Assembly: GCF_003576645.1 (NCBI RefSeq)
Contig: NC_044919.1
Location: 31,757,899 to 31,821,898, forward strand
Direction of reading: 5' to 3'
Source of the DNA: Ipomoea triloba
Taxonomy: Eukaryota > Streptophyta > Magnoliopsida > Solanales > Convolvulaceae
Length of the DNA: 64,000 nt
In this document: in pieces, positions 1 through 11,274 of the stretch
Numbering within the stretch: the stretch's first letter is position 1
Layout: every line of letters begins with the position of its first letter
Position numbers and translations under genes: made by a program
The notes under the pieces: generated by a model
The model's input: only the letters and a program-made list of their open reading frames with translations
The model's database searches: none
What the model was told of the DNA's origin: nothing

Positions 1-231
1 CAACTCAGAAGGAATGACGTTATGTATAGCGCCAAATCGAAGGTTCGCCGGCTTATTAGCATCATCATCATCGGAGTTGAGGAATCCGAGCCACTCTTCA
101 GTGATGAGAAATTCTGGTCGCGCCATTGCTATGATCTTGCAAAGGTTCATCAAGGGATTCACATGGCCTCTTCCCGGGAACGGTACGGCAACTATGTGCA
201 GTGAGAAATCCGGGTCAACCCTTGAACCCAT
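1..231 (-). CDS. UDP-glycosyltransferase, UGT87A-like, N-terminal part (cut by window edge)
   Basis: Family-1 UDP-sugar glycosyltransferases move a sugar from UDP-sugar to small acceptors in the cytosol. Reading the minus strand from the ATG at 231, 77 codons stay open to the window edge. The start has the acceptor-side pattern of the family: a beta strand HIVAVPFPGRGHVNPLMNL carrying the conserved His, then TEEWLGF, an acidic spacer DDDD, and a strand ending NVIPSEL. This combination is what I recall for the UGT87A group. Compared with my memory of that group, a few residues just before TEEWLGF (the strand usually ending TFVV) seem to be missing, so the gene may be slightly deleted. The C-terminal UDP-binding PSPG box lies outside the window. 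The family is fairly sure, the subgroup likely, the acceptor unknown. Confidence 0.8.
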   Translation of the reverse strand, partial: MGSRVDPDFSLHIVAVPFPGRGHVNPLMNLCKIIAMARPEFLITEEWLGFLNSDDDDANKPANLRFGAIHNVIPSEL

Positions 232-2796
232 GTTGAAGAAGAAGAAGAAGTGAGGCAAATACAGAGAGAATCACAACTTTCTTTGTGATTACGTTGACCG
301 GATCGGAGCTTTAGGATTACAGATTACTACTCCATCAATTGCTCGGTTTCACGAAACATCAAACAAAAGTAGCGAATACACACAGAATCACAAACAAATC
401 GGCATCTATCAATGTAAGAAATATTGTTTGATTATATATTCTCTTTAACTATGAATAGAGAGAGAAAGGTACCGCCATAGTGGCACGCATCATTGAGCTC
501 CTTTTAAAGCAATAATGATCATCGTCGAAGGTAAGACAGAGTTTTGGCCGCCGGCGCTTTTGAATCGGCGCACGGAAAAGGTAAGTACGGGTCGGAGTAG
601 TATATTATTTGTATTCAGTCATACCATACATATATTTGACTGACTAGTAAATTACAGTCAGTCATATAGAGAAGACAAAATTAAATTATTGAAGTAAAAA
701 ATAGCTTAAGATATACGGCTGTCAAGCATGTGCTTCTCACCTACGTAACAGTGTAACACATTAAAACAGAATATAGATCAGAGTAGAAGTTTCTATGAAC
801 TTCAATTAATTTACAAAATGAATAATGATGGAACCATATATGGGCTGGGTTTAGGGAAAAATGGGTCAAAGAATAGAGATTTATGAGTGAATTGGGTCTA
901 GGGAATGATAGGAGTTAATGGACAAAGTTTTTTTTAAGTTTAGGCGGGGGTTCAACTGGACTGAGTAATAAAGTTAGAGGCTGAAGTTTAAATATTGCAG
1001 GAATGGATCCAAAGAATGGTAATAATGCATAAAGAATAGGGAGTCATAAAGCTCTTGGGCCCTAGCTATTAACTTAATACGGAGTATTATTTTTCTAGCG
1101 TGCCAATCTTCTTATGGTAACTTAGTTTTATGATGGGCCATCCAGGTCAATTAAAACCATCAAATAATTTTTAATTTTTTATTATACTCAAGTAGTTCAA
1201 ATGGAAGTGTATGTGTTTGCGCGCATTGTAAGAAGGTTTAGGTGAGAATTGATCCCAAAGTAAAAATTGAGAATTGAATAACAGTTCAAGGTTGTTGAAA
1301 AATAAGAAAAAAAAATGACATAATTAGTTTAGTAAAATATTGTAAATTTAAATAGTTGTAATAGTAATCAGTTTAGTTGGCATGAGTGGATGTGCACTCT
1401 CATCTCTTAAGAAGGTCGAGAGTTCAAAATCCCCCCTTGTATGGAAAATCAGAACTTTGTCCTTTAATTAGACTGACCCAATACGAACGGAGATTAGTCT
1501 AAATATAGTAAATACAAGTTTAAAGATGTCTCTGTCTAGTTATAAAATTGACTTTGTGTGTACCTTATTGATAAATCCTAATAGACTGATGAGATCAGTT
1601 CACATTTTCTAAAGGATAAGTTATTCTAACCTCACATATATATACATATACACACACTGAGACCAATTTATGTGTAAACTAGTTGCCATCACCTAAATCG
1701 TTCGCAGTTTGATTTGTGAATTCTGAATAATTCTTAGTATGGCATGGCATCCATGCATTGTTACATGTGTGCAGCAAGGAATATTATTGGAGCAAAGTGA
1801 GTACTGATTAGGTTCTAGAGTCGGCGAAAATTTATGTATCATTGGATGTTTTTTGTTTTTTGTATGCATGTGTAATGCATTTAAAGTTTAAGATATTTAG
1901 TAAAATGTAATGACATTTTTTTTTGCCTCTCGCTTCGATGCCGCAAATCAACGACTATGATGACTAATGAATCAAATGAAAACCTGCACTCAAGTGCCAA
2001 TGTGTAAACTTATGCACTTATAACAATTATATTATGCTCTTTTAAAAGATTTGTGTTGCACTCCTTTTGATTATTGATGTCTATTTTGCACATTTAGAGT
2101 ATGTTATGTAGTTTTATAATTTATGAAATTTACAACTCATAAGAATCATAAAATACACTTTAAAGTATGCAGGTGATCTGTCTATATATATAATTAAAAT
2201 TAAAATAGGTTGCATATATACGGGGCGGCTGTATTTTGCATGCCACGCACCGACCAGCAGCCAGGCTTGGGAGGGGATCGGAGCTCAAGACTAATAAGAA
2301 CCAATGCAAGTTAACCCTCCGATCCTTCACTCTTACTCCACACTCCCTAGCTCCTCCCTCACATGCTACAGTTGACTATTTCCCTACAACTTTAATTAAT
2401 TAATCATCTTAATTGCCGACCCATTAATAGATCCAATAATACTATATTTCGTTTTTTTAAGGATCTTTAATTTATATCTATCTGTGTCTAAATGGTATCT
2501 ATCTATCTTTAATTATATGAATGAAAGAGCTCCGACCTTATCTAGCTAGATGATTAACGGAGGCCAGGCCGGGATATATATATATATTTTATGAACAAAA
2601 AGGATCGGAGAATTGAATTGAAGCTAGTGTTCATCAACAATACATAAAATGCTAGCTACAGCTCACCGGCCGGCCGGCCAGAATATGATGATGATTACAA
2701 CACTACTTAGAACTCCAAAACGGGAGGCATATATATATATATATATGCTGCTAGGGGCTTAGCTTAATTAGCTTCCATATATAATATAATGTCCGA
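232..2796. other. Intergenic region, no gene seen
   Basis: AT-rich spacer between the glycosyltransferase start (leftward) and the LOB-domain stop. Its left part is the probable promoter and leader of the glycosyltransferase. It holds a possible tRNA-derived SINE near 1376-1510, short TA runs near 2575-2590 and 2733-2746, and a GGCCGGCCGGCC palindrome near 2668. No open frame looks like a protein. Confidence 0.6.
1376..1510 (+). repeat. Possible tRNA-derived SINE remnant
   Basis: The segment begins TTGGCATGAGTGGATG, which resembles an internal polymerase III A box, and has GAGTTCAAAATCC about 45 bases later, which resembles a B box. Anonymous AT-rich sequence follows. The same layout occurs at other places in this window. 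No target duplication or poly-A tail was identified, so this is a weak call. Confidence 0.3.
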
Positions 2797-3479
2797 TCAA
2801 GTCCAGAGAGACTCTCTTTTTAGAGGGTCTTGCGTTGCGGTTGCGGCGGCGGTATTGCTAGAAGAGGTAAAACCTGCCAGCTGGTACTGCAGCTGCTGGA
2901 GGGTGTCCAGGTTGGAAGTAAACGCAGCGTTAATATTTGCGGCGGCGGTGGATGTAGTGGACACAAGGAGCGAAGATTTGTCTTCTCCGACGCCGTAGAG
3001 TTGATGATGAGGCGGCAAGATGGCGGCGGGTTCTTGCTGCTGCATCTGGATGCATAGTATCTCGGCCTGGGCCACGGCCAGCTGCATTTGCAGCTGCGAC
3101 ACTTGGTTCTGCAAATACGAGATCGCCCCCACGCAGCCGTGCACCGGATCTCTCATCCGCGCATTCGCTTCGTATACCAGGCTGCTCACCGCGTCGGCTC
3201 GTTGCTGCACCGGAAGTTCCTGAAACATTAATCCAACACTCAACTCATCAACGCCGCCATGAATAATGAACAAATGAAACCCTACCGTACCGTACCAACC
3301 ACCATATATATACGACATACCTGGAGCATTTTGCTGATATTACTTGCGCCGAAAACCTTGTGGACAATGGCGAACTTGTGAGGGTCATCAGGAGGGAAGT
3401 ATGGGGCAAAAATGCAGTCTTTGGCGCAGCGGCGCCTAAGCAATTTGCAGGAAGCGCAAGGAGAGCTTCCTCCGCCCAT
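2797..3479 (-). CDS. LOB-domain (LBD/ASL) transcription factor, class I, LBD12-like
   Basis: Plant-specific DNA-binding regulator of organ boundary and lateral organ development, acting in the nucleus. Two exons, complement(3321-3479 and 2797-3219), joined across a GT-AG intron of 101 bases, give 193 residues. Residues 8-22 carry the CX2CX6CX3C zinc motif (CASCKLLRRRCAKDC). The GAS block follows (FAIVHKVFGASNISKML, ending at the intron), then a Leu-rich coiled coil near residues 70-105 that defines class I. The intron falls exactly after KMLQ, as usual in the family. The wording of the zinc, GAS and QMQLAVAQAEILCIQMQ segments matches LBD12/ASL5-type proteins as I remember them. The variable C-terminus is Gln-, Ala- and Ser-rich. 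A TATA box stands about 215 bases upstream. Class I is sure; the exact orthologue is not. Confidence 0.95.
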
Positions 3480-3692
3480 TTCTGCCGCCTAGCTCACCAC
3501 CGCAATCAAACTAAACCTGCCAATGGTTAGCTACCAAAAAGCAAATTAAAGATCGATCCGGTACGGTACGTGTTAATATAATTATTGGAAGATCAGAGGC
3601 CGGAAGGAGAAGAGAAGCAAATGAAAGGCAACATATATATATAAATAATATGACTAGTCTACGTAGTTTGGAAGAGAATGAGCTGGGGACTC

Positions 3693-3701
3693 CTATTTAT
3701 A
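3693..3701 (-). promoter_or_regulatory. Probable TATA box of the LOB-domain gene
   Basis: On the minus strand the sequence reads TATAAATAG, 214 bases before the ATG at 3479. It is the best core-promoter match upstream of the gene and leaves a plausible leader of about 180 bases. The start of transcription cannot be seen directly. Confidence 0.5.
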
Positions 3702-6700
3702 ATGGCTACATGAAGGAGATAATGTATTCCAATATGTTATATTATGTCAATTCTATACTATTGTATAGCATGATATTATAAATGATTCAATAGAATTTTC
3801 TAGAAAGTATGTAATTATGAATTTGATGAATAAATACTTGAGAGTTTGTTTTTTCATTTATTGGGTAATTAAAAGTAAACCTAACTAATTAATATTGTCA
3901 ATATGTAATTATGAAGAATTGACTAAGTTTCATTTCATACAAAGAATTGAAGTAAAACCATATTTAAATGGTGATTTAGCCTTCATACTTGTGGTGATAC
4001 CAAGAAGATCTCCTTTAATTCTAGTAATTAAGTTATTTTCTTTGGAAGATGTATGCGATCATAAATAACAAAGGGTGGCTAAAAGTTGACCACCGCCATT
4101 GGGTTGCAATAATCTCTCTAAGAATATCCTCCTCTTTTTTTTTTTTTTTTTTTNNNNNNNNNNNNNNNNNNNNNNNNNNNNNNNNNNNNNNNNNNNNNNN
4201 NNNNNNNNNNNNNNNNNNNNNNNNNNNNNNNNNNNNNNNNTTTTTTTTTTTTTTTTTTTTGCTAAAAAGATCGACCTAGCTTGTGAAAGTCTTGAGAAAG
4301 TCATTATAATTAGTTTCATATATTATAAATTATTTGATTTCACAATATAATAAATTAATAAAAATTTAAAGTGTCAGAACGGAGTCCTACTAATTTGCAT
4401 CATATATTCATATACAACCTTATTATATGTGACATTTGGATTGTACCGAGTGCTATGAGAATAGTGTCACCATAGTACTTAGTTGAGCAATCATAACTCA
4501 ATTGAATGGATAGTTTATAGTTAGTTTATTAACTATAAAATTTTAGTCAAAGACTTTGTGGTTAGTAGCACCCAATTTATACTCCTGTTGAATCTGGAGG
4601 TGACTGTTGACTCTTAAAAACAAAACAACAAAGTTTTAAGTTTAACCGTGATGAGAGTTGTCATACAATACCTATTAACACCATAAATTATGTATGTATG
4701 TATGTATATATATGTTTGTATTACATCAAATAATTTAAGATATCACATTCATTGCAATTAAAAAAAAAAACAAAACAAAACAAAAGTAGTGGTATTTGTT
4801 TATTGTAAGCACAGTAGATAAGACAAGTGCAATAAATTCATGGGAGAACATCAAGGGTTAGGGCTTAGTAAAGAAGAAGAGACCAGGATGTGTTACGATG
4901 CAAAAACCCTAGACCGAAGCAAGAGAGAGTGAAACTAAAAGTTTGGCTCGACGACGTGAATGTTTGTTGGCGGACATTCACATGGAGGAACCGCAAAAAT
5001 TTTGGAACATACATTTAAGTGTCTTTCTTTTCACTTATATATGCAATTTATTTTTTGTCCAATCCAAAATACTCCTAATCACATGGAATTATATATAATT
5101 ATATTGGTAAAATTATACAAATCTCAAATATGTATATGTGTAACCAAAGACAAAAATTTATACACAATCTTGCAAGCACAGAAACTAATAAAACCATAAC
5201 ATCTTGAGTGCGATCAATTTAATCATGCAAGTTTTATGATGTCTTTACCATAATGTTCTTATCAAGAAGATTAATGGAGGTTTCAGCCCATATTTCTTCG
5301 ATCTTGTAAGTATCTGTGTGTATGAAAACATGTACGGTAACTAAAGTAATTTCTACATAAAGAAGGCTGTTAATCAGCATATAACCACACAATTCCACAA
5401 TTAATTAGTCAATAGGAGGGGTTTGTAATTCAATAATAAGGTGATCACGTGCAAGAATTTAAGCAGTTAGTTGGCATGAGAAGAAAAGATTCCACAACCG
5501 TGGCATTGCAAACCCTAATTAAACAAAAATTTTAAATCTGGATCAGCTTCAATTCTGGCCTTAGCTTATTGATTCTCTCTTTCTGCATTTAATGTCTTCC
5601 ACATGATTCCAAACTCCTAATCTTCTATTCCGAGAAAAACAGCTTTCTTTCCCTAGTACTGTAGCTCTTCTTAGGAGTAAAATATTATGACCTGCCTTAG
5701 CTCATAAACAAGTTTCATCCGTTCTCTCTTAAACTATTATTTTATTAACACTACTACTAAGACAATCAATATAATTAGATTTATAACTATATCTAGGGAG
5801 CCATCCCACCCATGTTAATCAGACAACTAACTTGAAAACTACAAGGTTTTAAATTCGACTCATTTTCATGGTGAATGTGAATATTAACCTTCTTGATTTG
5901 AGCTGATTATCTATGAAGAATTTAGGTTAACTTAACTCCTTGTGAATTTTTTTGACGACTATGGTCACAATATTGGTTTACTACCTCTGACCCTTTGTCA
6001 ATTAGGATCACAATATAGACTTTATACAAACACACTTTTAAGATAGCTATTATTATTAAACTAAAGACATCATGACACACAACTATTAAAGTATTACTTT
6101 TTATTTATAATAACCGACGCCCTAACTATTCGATCAGTATGTAAAAAATTTCTGTGTGACGATTTATATGTTCATTTGATGCACCAAATTAAAGTTAGTC
6201 AAACTCGTAATTACAGCATGTTGAATATCTTAAACGGTAATTACGTACCTTAAAAAACGCGTATGAGTTTTCGCAGTTTCAAACAACTACGCTCTTAGGG
6301 AGAAGAGACAGGGTGGACAGGATGAGAAGCTTGTAAACATTGTTTATGTTCCCATGACGTGTTTATTTTAAGATGGTTTGAATAAAGAATGGGTGAAAAA
6401 CAGACATCTTCACCGTCTTGAAGAAAATAAAAACACGCAACCTCCGATGCAAACATTGAATGCGCTTGGTGATATGGAAGATTCCATTATTGGGACAATG
6501 GATGTTCTACAATATATATTTTTTAAATTTTGTCTAAAATTCTAAATGCGGTGGAGATTCTGAGAAATCTAAAGCTTTGACAATTCCGGCCAGCTTCAAT
6601 TCTATGGTGCTGGGAAGTTTGAATAGGTCACCGGCCACCTACACAGTTACATAAACTGTGCTCTTAGCCTTTGGTTCCCGAGGCTTCTAGTTCTATCCCA

Positions 6701-7554
6701 AATGCAAATTTCCATGTAGCTACAGCTAATTAAATCTCTCTTACGGAATGTATGTGACTGACTAATTAAAAACCAAACCCAGAATGCAATGACCATTGAC
6801 ACAGGCACATGCTAGGCACGTGACAGCACGGAGAGGGGACCAAGCTAGTTTGTTGCTGCAAATGTACTATTTGTTTCTTGCATGGCATTAATTGCAGATT
6901 CCCTAAGTATTTCATCAGCACAAATATCATATTCTACAAGGGCTGTTATTGCCATGCAGATGCTAGTATAGGTTCATGGTTGGAAGATAAATGTACAAGA
7001 CTAGTCCAGCTTGACCTTGTCTGATTGACAACTTGACCAACAGAAAAAACGAATTGGTCATCGCAGGAAGCCAGCACATTACCAGCAAAACAATAATTCC
7101 TAATGCATGCATACTAACGGCGGCCTGTGAAATATGACCAACTTTGGGTTACGAGAGAATTGAAACCCGCAACTACTATCTAAGAGGTAGTATACATTGA
7201 GTAAATCCCGCCTTGTAATTTTAGTTGGCAAAAAAATGATAAATTAGTTTAGATTGTCTATAGTTGACCATCTCAAACTAAAAAAGCCAATAGGTCATTC
7301 CTACTGAGAGTCCAACTTGTAATTTTCTAACTATCAAGCTAACGGTCTGACCAACTTGGTTATGATTATCCCAAATATGACCAACTTTAAAAACACAAAC
7401 CATATCAAAAAAAGTCTTTTTTTTTACTTGTCACTCTAAATAAAGTAGATGGAATTTTTTCACCTTAACTGCGAGGAGATATTATTATGCAAGGCAAGCT
7501 AAGAAGTTGGTAAATAAAGATTGGAAGGGACCTCAAAAATTTTCAGCACATTTC
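3702..7554. other. Intergenic region with assembly gap, no gene seen
   Basis: AT-rich spacer upstream of the LOB-domain gene (leftward) and downstream of the DFO gene (also leftward), so it holds the LOB promoter and the DFO 3' end. It contains the N gap, TATG/TA microsatellite sequence near 4690-4712, poly-A tracts and several SINE-like scraps (for example near 4541-4620). Short frames here have no recognisable content. Confidence 0.6.
4154..4240. other. Assembly gap (87 N) inside a poly-T tract
   Basis: Eighty-seven unknown bases are flanked by more than 12 T on the left and 20 T on the right. The gap sits within a homopolymer, so it is probably a place where reads failed rather than missing gene content. 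The true length is unknown. Apparent frames through it encode only poly-Phe or poly-Lys. Confidence 0.95.
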
Positions 7555-10252
7555 TCAAGGGCATGCAGAAGACGGCAAGCGGCTTCTGGCATGATGCAAT
7601 TGCCGTAGATGACGTCTTTTAATTCCTTTTATGAATTGAGCACTTCCGGAATCATTATCTTTAATAACGGGAAAAGGATGATCTGAACTGTGGTCAACTG
7701 CTTTCTTCTTCAAGTACTGTGCTGCCTGCGCCTGCACTGATGATATACCCACAGACATTATTAACAATATAATGGTGTAAGGACCTCCTTTCCCGCCACT
7801 TTTTCAAGTCCAAAAAAAACACTTAACTCCAAGTTTCATACTTACACCACAGATAAGACTTGACATAAAGAACATCATTGCACTGTAACCACGTAGAACA
7901 GTGGGAGATTAAAAAAAAAAAAAAAACAGATCATGCAGCTTGTAGACTTTTTAGTATAATGTAAAAAGTAGGGTTGATTTAAGTGAAACTTCCAACCATG
8001 AGATAATTATAATTGTCTTTCACTTCCATTATATTAATTCTCATATAAAATGCAAATAAAACAAAATCTGTTTAAGGTGCAAAGATTGATGCTGAGACAA
8101 GATTATGCATCATTATATTCTTGTTGAACTTCTGGCCAGGTCTCCATATTCAAAAATGTTGGGGTCTTAAAAGAACAGAACCTCTAATTGCTTGTCTTTC
8201 TTGTGTTAATTATGATATCTTGTGCCAGTGCATATGTGAGCACAAGATATGTGCCTCCATACCTATAAAACCTAATAAAAGCAGGGCACTATGATCAGAA
8301 GAGGACCACCTCTAGCAACTCATCAGTAAATGGTCAGACTTGGAACATACTGCATAATGCAGTTTGAGAAGGATGGAACCATACCACTTCAACAGGGGTT
8401 ATTTTTAGGGTGAATCCATGACCTAACCATCAATGGTACGGTTTAGCTCTTAGTCTCTAAGCCAATCAAGACCTTCAAATAGTTATCTCTGTTCAGGGAA
8501 AAGAATCCCATGCAAAATGCACATTAGCCTTTAAATTGAATATGTGGGAATTAAACCACTGCTTTTATCATATCATTTCTCATTAGGCTAATTAGTGAAC
8601 ACAATTACTAGAAAACAAAGTCAAAGCTCTTTTTCTTTATTAAACCTCAAACCAATGACACCTGGAACATCATCTTTGACAAGTCAAACAAAGTATTGAT
8701 TGTCTCTTACCTAATATAAAAAGTTGACATACCAGATTGTGAAGAAGCTGTGATAGCAGCATAATATTTGAGCTCCTCGATTTTTTCAATCAATTGAACA
8801 TTATTGAAGAGGTCACCTGTCTGAGTGTCAATTATGTTGCTTTTCATATCAAAGCATAATAATGCCTTCTCACATGCCTACAAAATTGAAAGTCAGATGG
8901 ACTCATGGAAGTCTGAAAGTAAGACAAAAATACAAACTACAGTCACAATAAATGTTTGAAAATTTGTCCATGTTGAAGAAAAAAATACATCTAACAAATG
9001 CTAAGCGTGCCGGATGTGAGACAAAGCTTGATTTCATATGGTGACTCAAGACTAAAAGTGCTGCATCCTATAAAGTTTACCTTTCTTGCAATAGAATAAA
9101 AGCCATTCTGAAATGAATGTTGCGCAAAGGTGAGCCATTCAATACATGAAACTCGAAGTTTCTGATCACTAGTAGCCTTTTGTTCTCGCATGAGCAATGC
9201 TTCGTATCTCAAGGCCAAGCAACTCTACTAGATGCAAAATTGCAAAATATTATACAAAATACTACTAGCTAGTTAAAAAATCAGGAATTCTGCTAGATGA
9301 TATATAACACCAGAAAGTTCTTTTTGGGATACAATTTATAGTCTCTAGTTTGAAGAATGAAGATCCATATTCCATTAAAACAATTATTCCGATTTCAAAG
9401 CCCAATTCATGCGAATAACTAATTATCACATTTAAAAAAAATGAAGTACGTGGCTTTGATATTCCATAGGCAGTCTTAAGTCTTAGCATAGCTAATTCAA
9501 TCCATAATTGATTAATTTCTATAGTATTCCATAGGAGTAGTTCCAAATAAAGGCAGATGTTTTCAAATACAACAGGCTCAGTTTCATATTGTATAAGGTT
9601 TCTTCCAAGGAAAGAAATCAACAAGCAAAAAGATGGTGAGAATGATGAAGCAAAAATATAAAAGTAAATACATCATCTCATTTAATTTCTCAAGCTTTTT
9701 GTCATTGTATTATCAATTTATCAGTTATCAGCACAACCATCCCACCATGTGCAATAGGAATATATATATTAAATTTTCCATTTAATTTTCTTCAACCACC
9801 AATAAATATGTGCAGAAAATTATTGAAACTAAAAATGTAAATTGAAATTGACAGTTATAGCGGAGAGATCAAATATGAAAGTGATTTAGCTCAATGAGAA
9901 GAACGCACAAATTTAAATAGATTGAGAAACCTATAGACTACATATATAAATATAAAATACGCGCGAGGATATGCAGTGTGATATTTTGGCATTGTACAAA
10001 AGAAGGATAGTAAAATCCGCATACCTCAACATCGCCTATGAGAGCAAAAACGCGAACGTGAAATTCAACGATCAGAAGCTTATCGTCAACAGATCTGAGA
10101 GCACTAACTTCACGAAGAACAGAGAGAGACTCGCGTCGCATGAAATCATTCAAAGCGGATACGATACCGATCAGCGATTTCGCGTCGTTGGAGGCCAAAA
10201 TGCACTCGAGAACTCGGAGAGTTCCGTCATCGAATCTGCAGATCAGAGACAT
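7555..10252 (-). CDS. DFO: DOUBLE-STRAND BREAK FORMATION (DFO)-like meiotic protein
   Basis: DFO is a plant-specific nuclear protein needed to form the programmed DNA breaks that start meiotic recombination. Four exons on the minus strand, 10025-10252, 9081-9224, 8733-8877 and 7555-7736, have GT-AG junctions and keep one frame for 232 residues. Diagnostic stretches, from memory of the family, are FDDGTLRVLE near the start, FHVRVFALIGD before intron 1, SCLALRYEALLMRE opening exon 2, SFQNGFYSIARKACEKALLC across intron 2, and VQAQAAQYLKKK opening exon 4. The Val codon is split between exons 3 and 4. The protein is mainly helical and carries no known catalytic motif. An upstream in-frame ATG at 10270 would add six residues; I chose 10252 because the conserved SLICRF block follows it directly. 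The exon model is strong; the name rests on remembered sequence. Confidence 0.75.
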
Positions 10253-10270
10253 GGCACACAATAAATCCAT

Positions 10271-11274
10271 GAATAAAAACGAGATGTTTGAAGCAGAGCT
10301 AAAGGAAGAGAAGCAAGTCGGTCCGAGTTTTTTAACCTTCGGTTCTCAATTAGAGAGCGGAAGAGGAAGATTTGCCGCGAGACTTCAACGGACATTCTGA
10401 GAGAAACAAAATTGGCGCCTTCAAATTTTTAATTTGCACACATATATATACCCCACACACTATCTCAGATTTTCCATCTTGAATTGAAAAAAGTTGTTTT
10501 CCCTTTGTGAATTTCCCATCCAATCTTTACCCGTGAGAATTTTATTCCTTGGGTCAGTTGGGTGTTCATAAATTGATTTACTGCCTTTAAAAAAAAATTA
10601 ATTTCTCGCATATTTAATTAAAAAATAAATTTAGTTACTTCAAGTGAATATTAAAAGTATAATCAAATGATAGCACTTTAGGGGAAAAAATTATAAAGAA
10701 AATGCAAGACTATAGAGTATGTCGCATTACACTTTTGAATTTACATACCTGACAAAAAAGTTCAAGAGATATGTAATATTGCTCTTTTAAATTTGCATAA
10801 CTAGTGAGCAATTGATTCATATCATGACCCGATGAAATTAAAATTTAAAAAAGTATTGTTCAAAAATTACAAATCAATTTCTTACGAAATTTTTAAATTT
10901 TCGTGACAAATTTCGAGTGAGTTTGCACCGACCAATTTGAAATTTTTCAAAAGAATAAACTAATAATAATAATAAATTGTACAATATAATCCACGTAAAT
11001 ACTAAAACGCCATCTATATGAACAATTTTGCCATGAAGGATATTCATCACACTCTAAATAAACGCTGTCATTAGTCCATAGCAACCACAAGCAGCCAATC
11101 TAAATTCATTGCATATCAGAAGAGAGTTTCTAAAAAAAATTGAAGATTGCCTAAATTCATTAATCAAAGTATCAAAAATGTTAACTTTGCTCATCCCAGT
11201 TTCCTCCCACAACATTCAAACACACCAGACAGGTATTCAATAATGCTGCAATAGATGACAGATATTACACTAGA
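10271..11274. other. Intergenic region, no gene seen
   Basis: About 1 kb between the DFO start and the glucanase stop, both genes pointing left. The left third should be the DFO promoter and includes a minus-strand TATATATA run near 10442-10450. The rest is AT-rich with no frame of interest. Confidence 0.6.

Noticed and set aside
4049..4350. Open frames across the N gap
   Set aside because: They consist of poly-Phe or poly-Lys and unknown residues; not coding.
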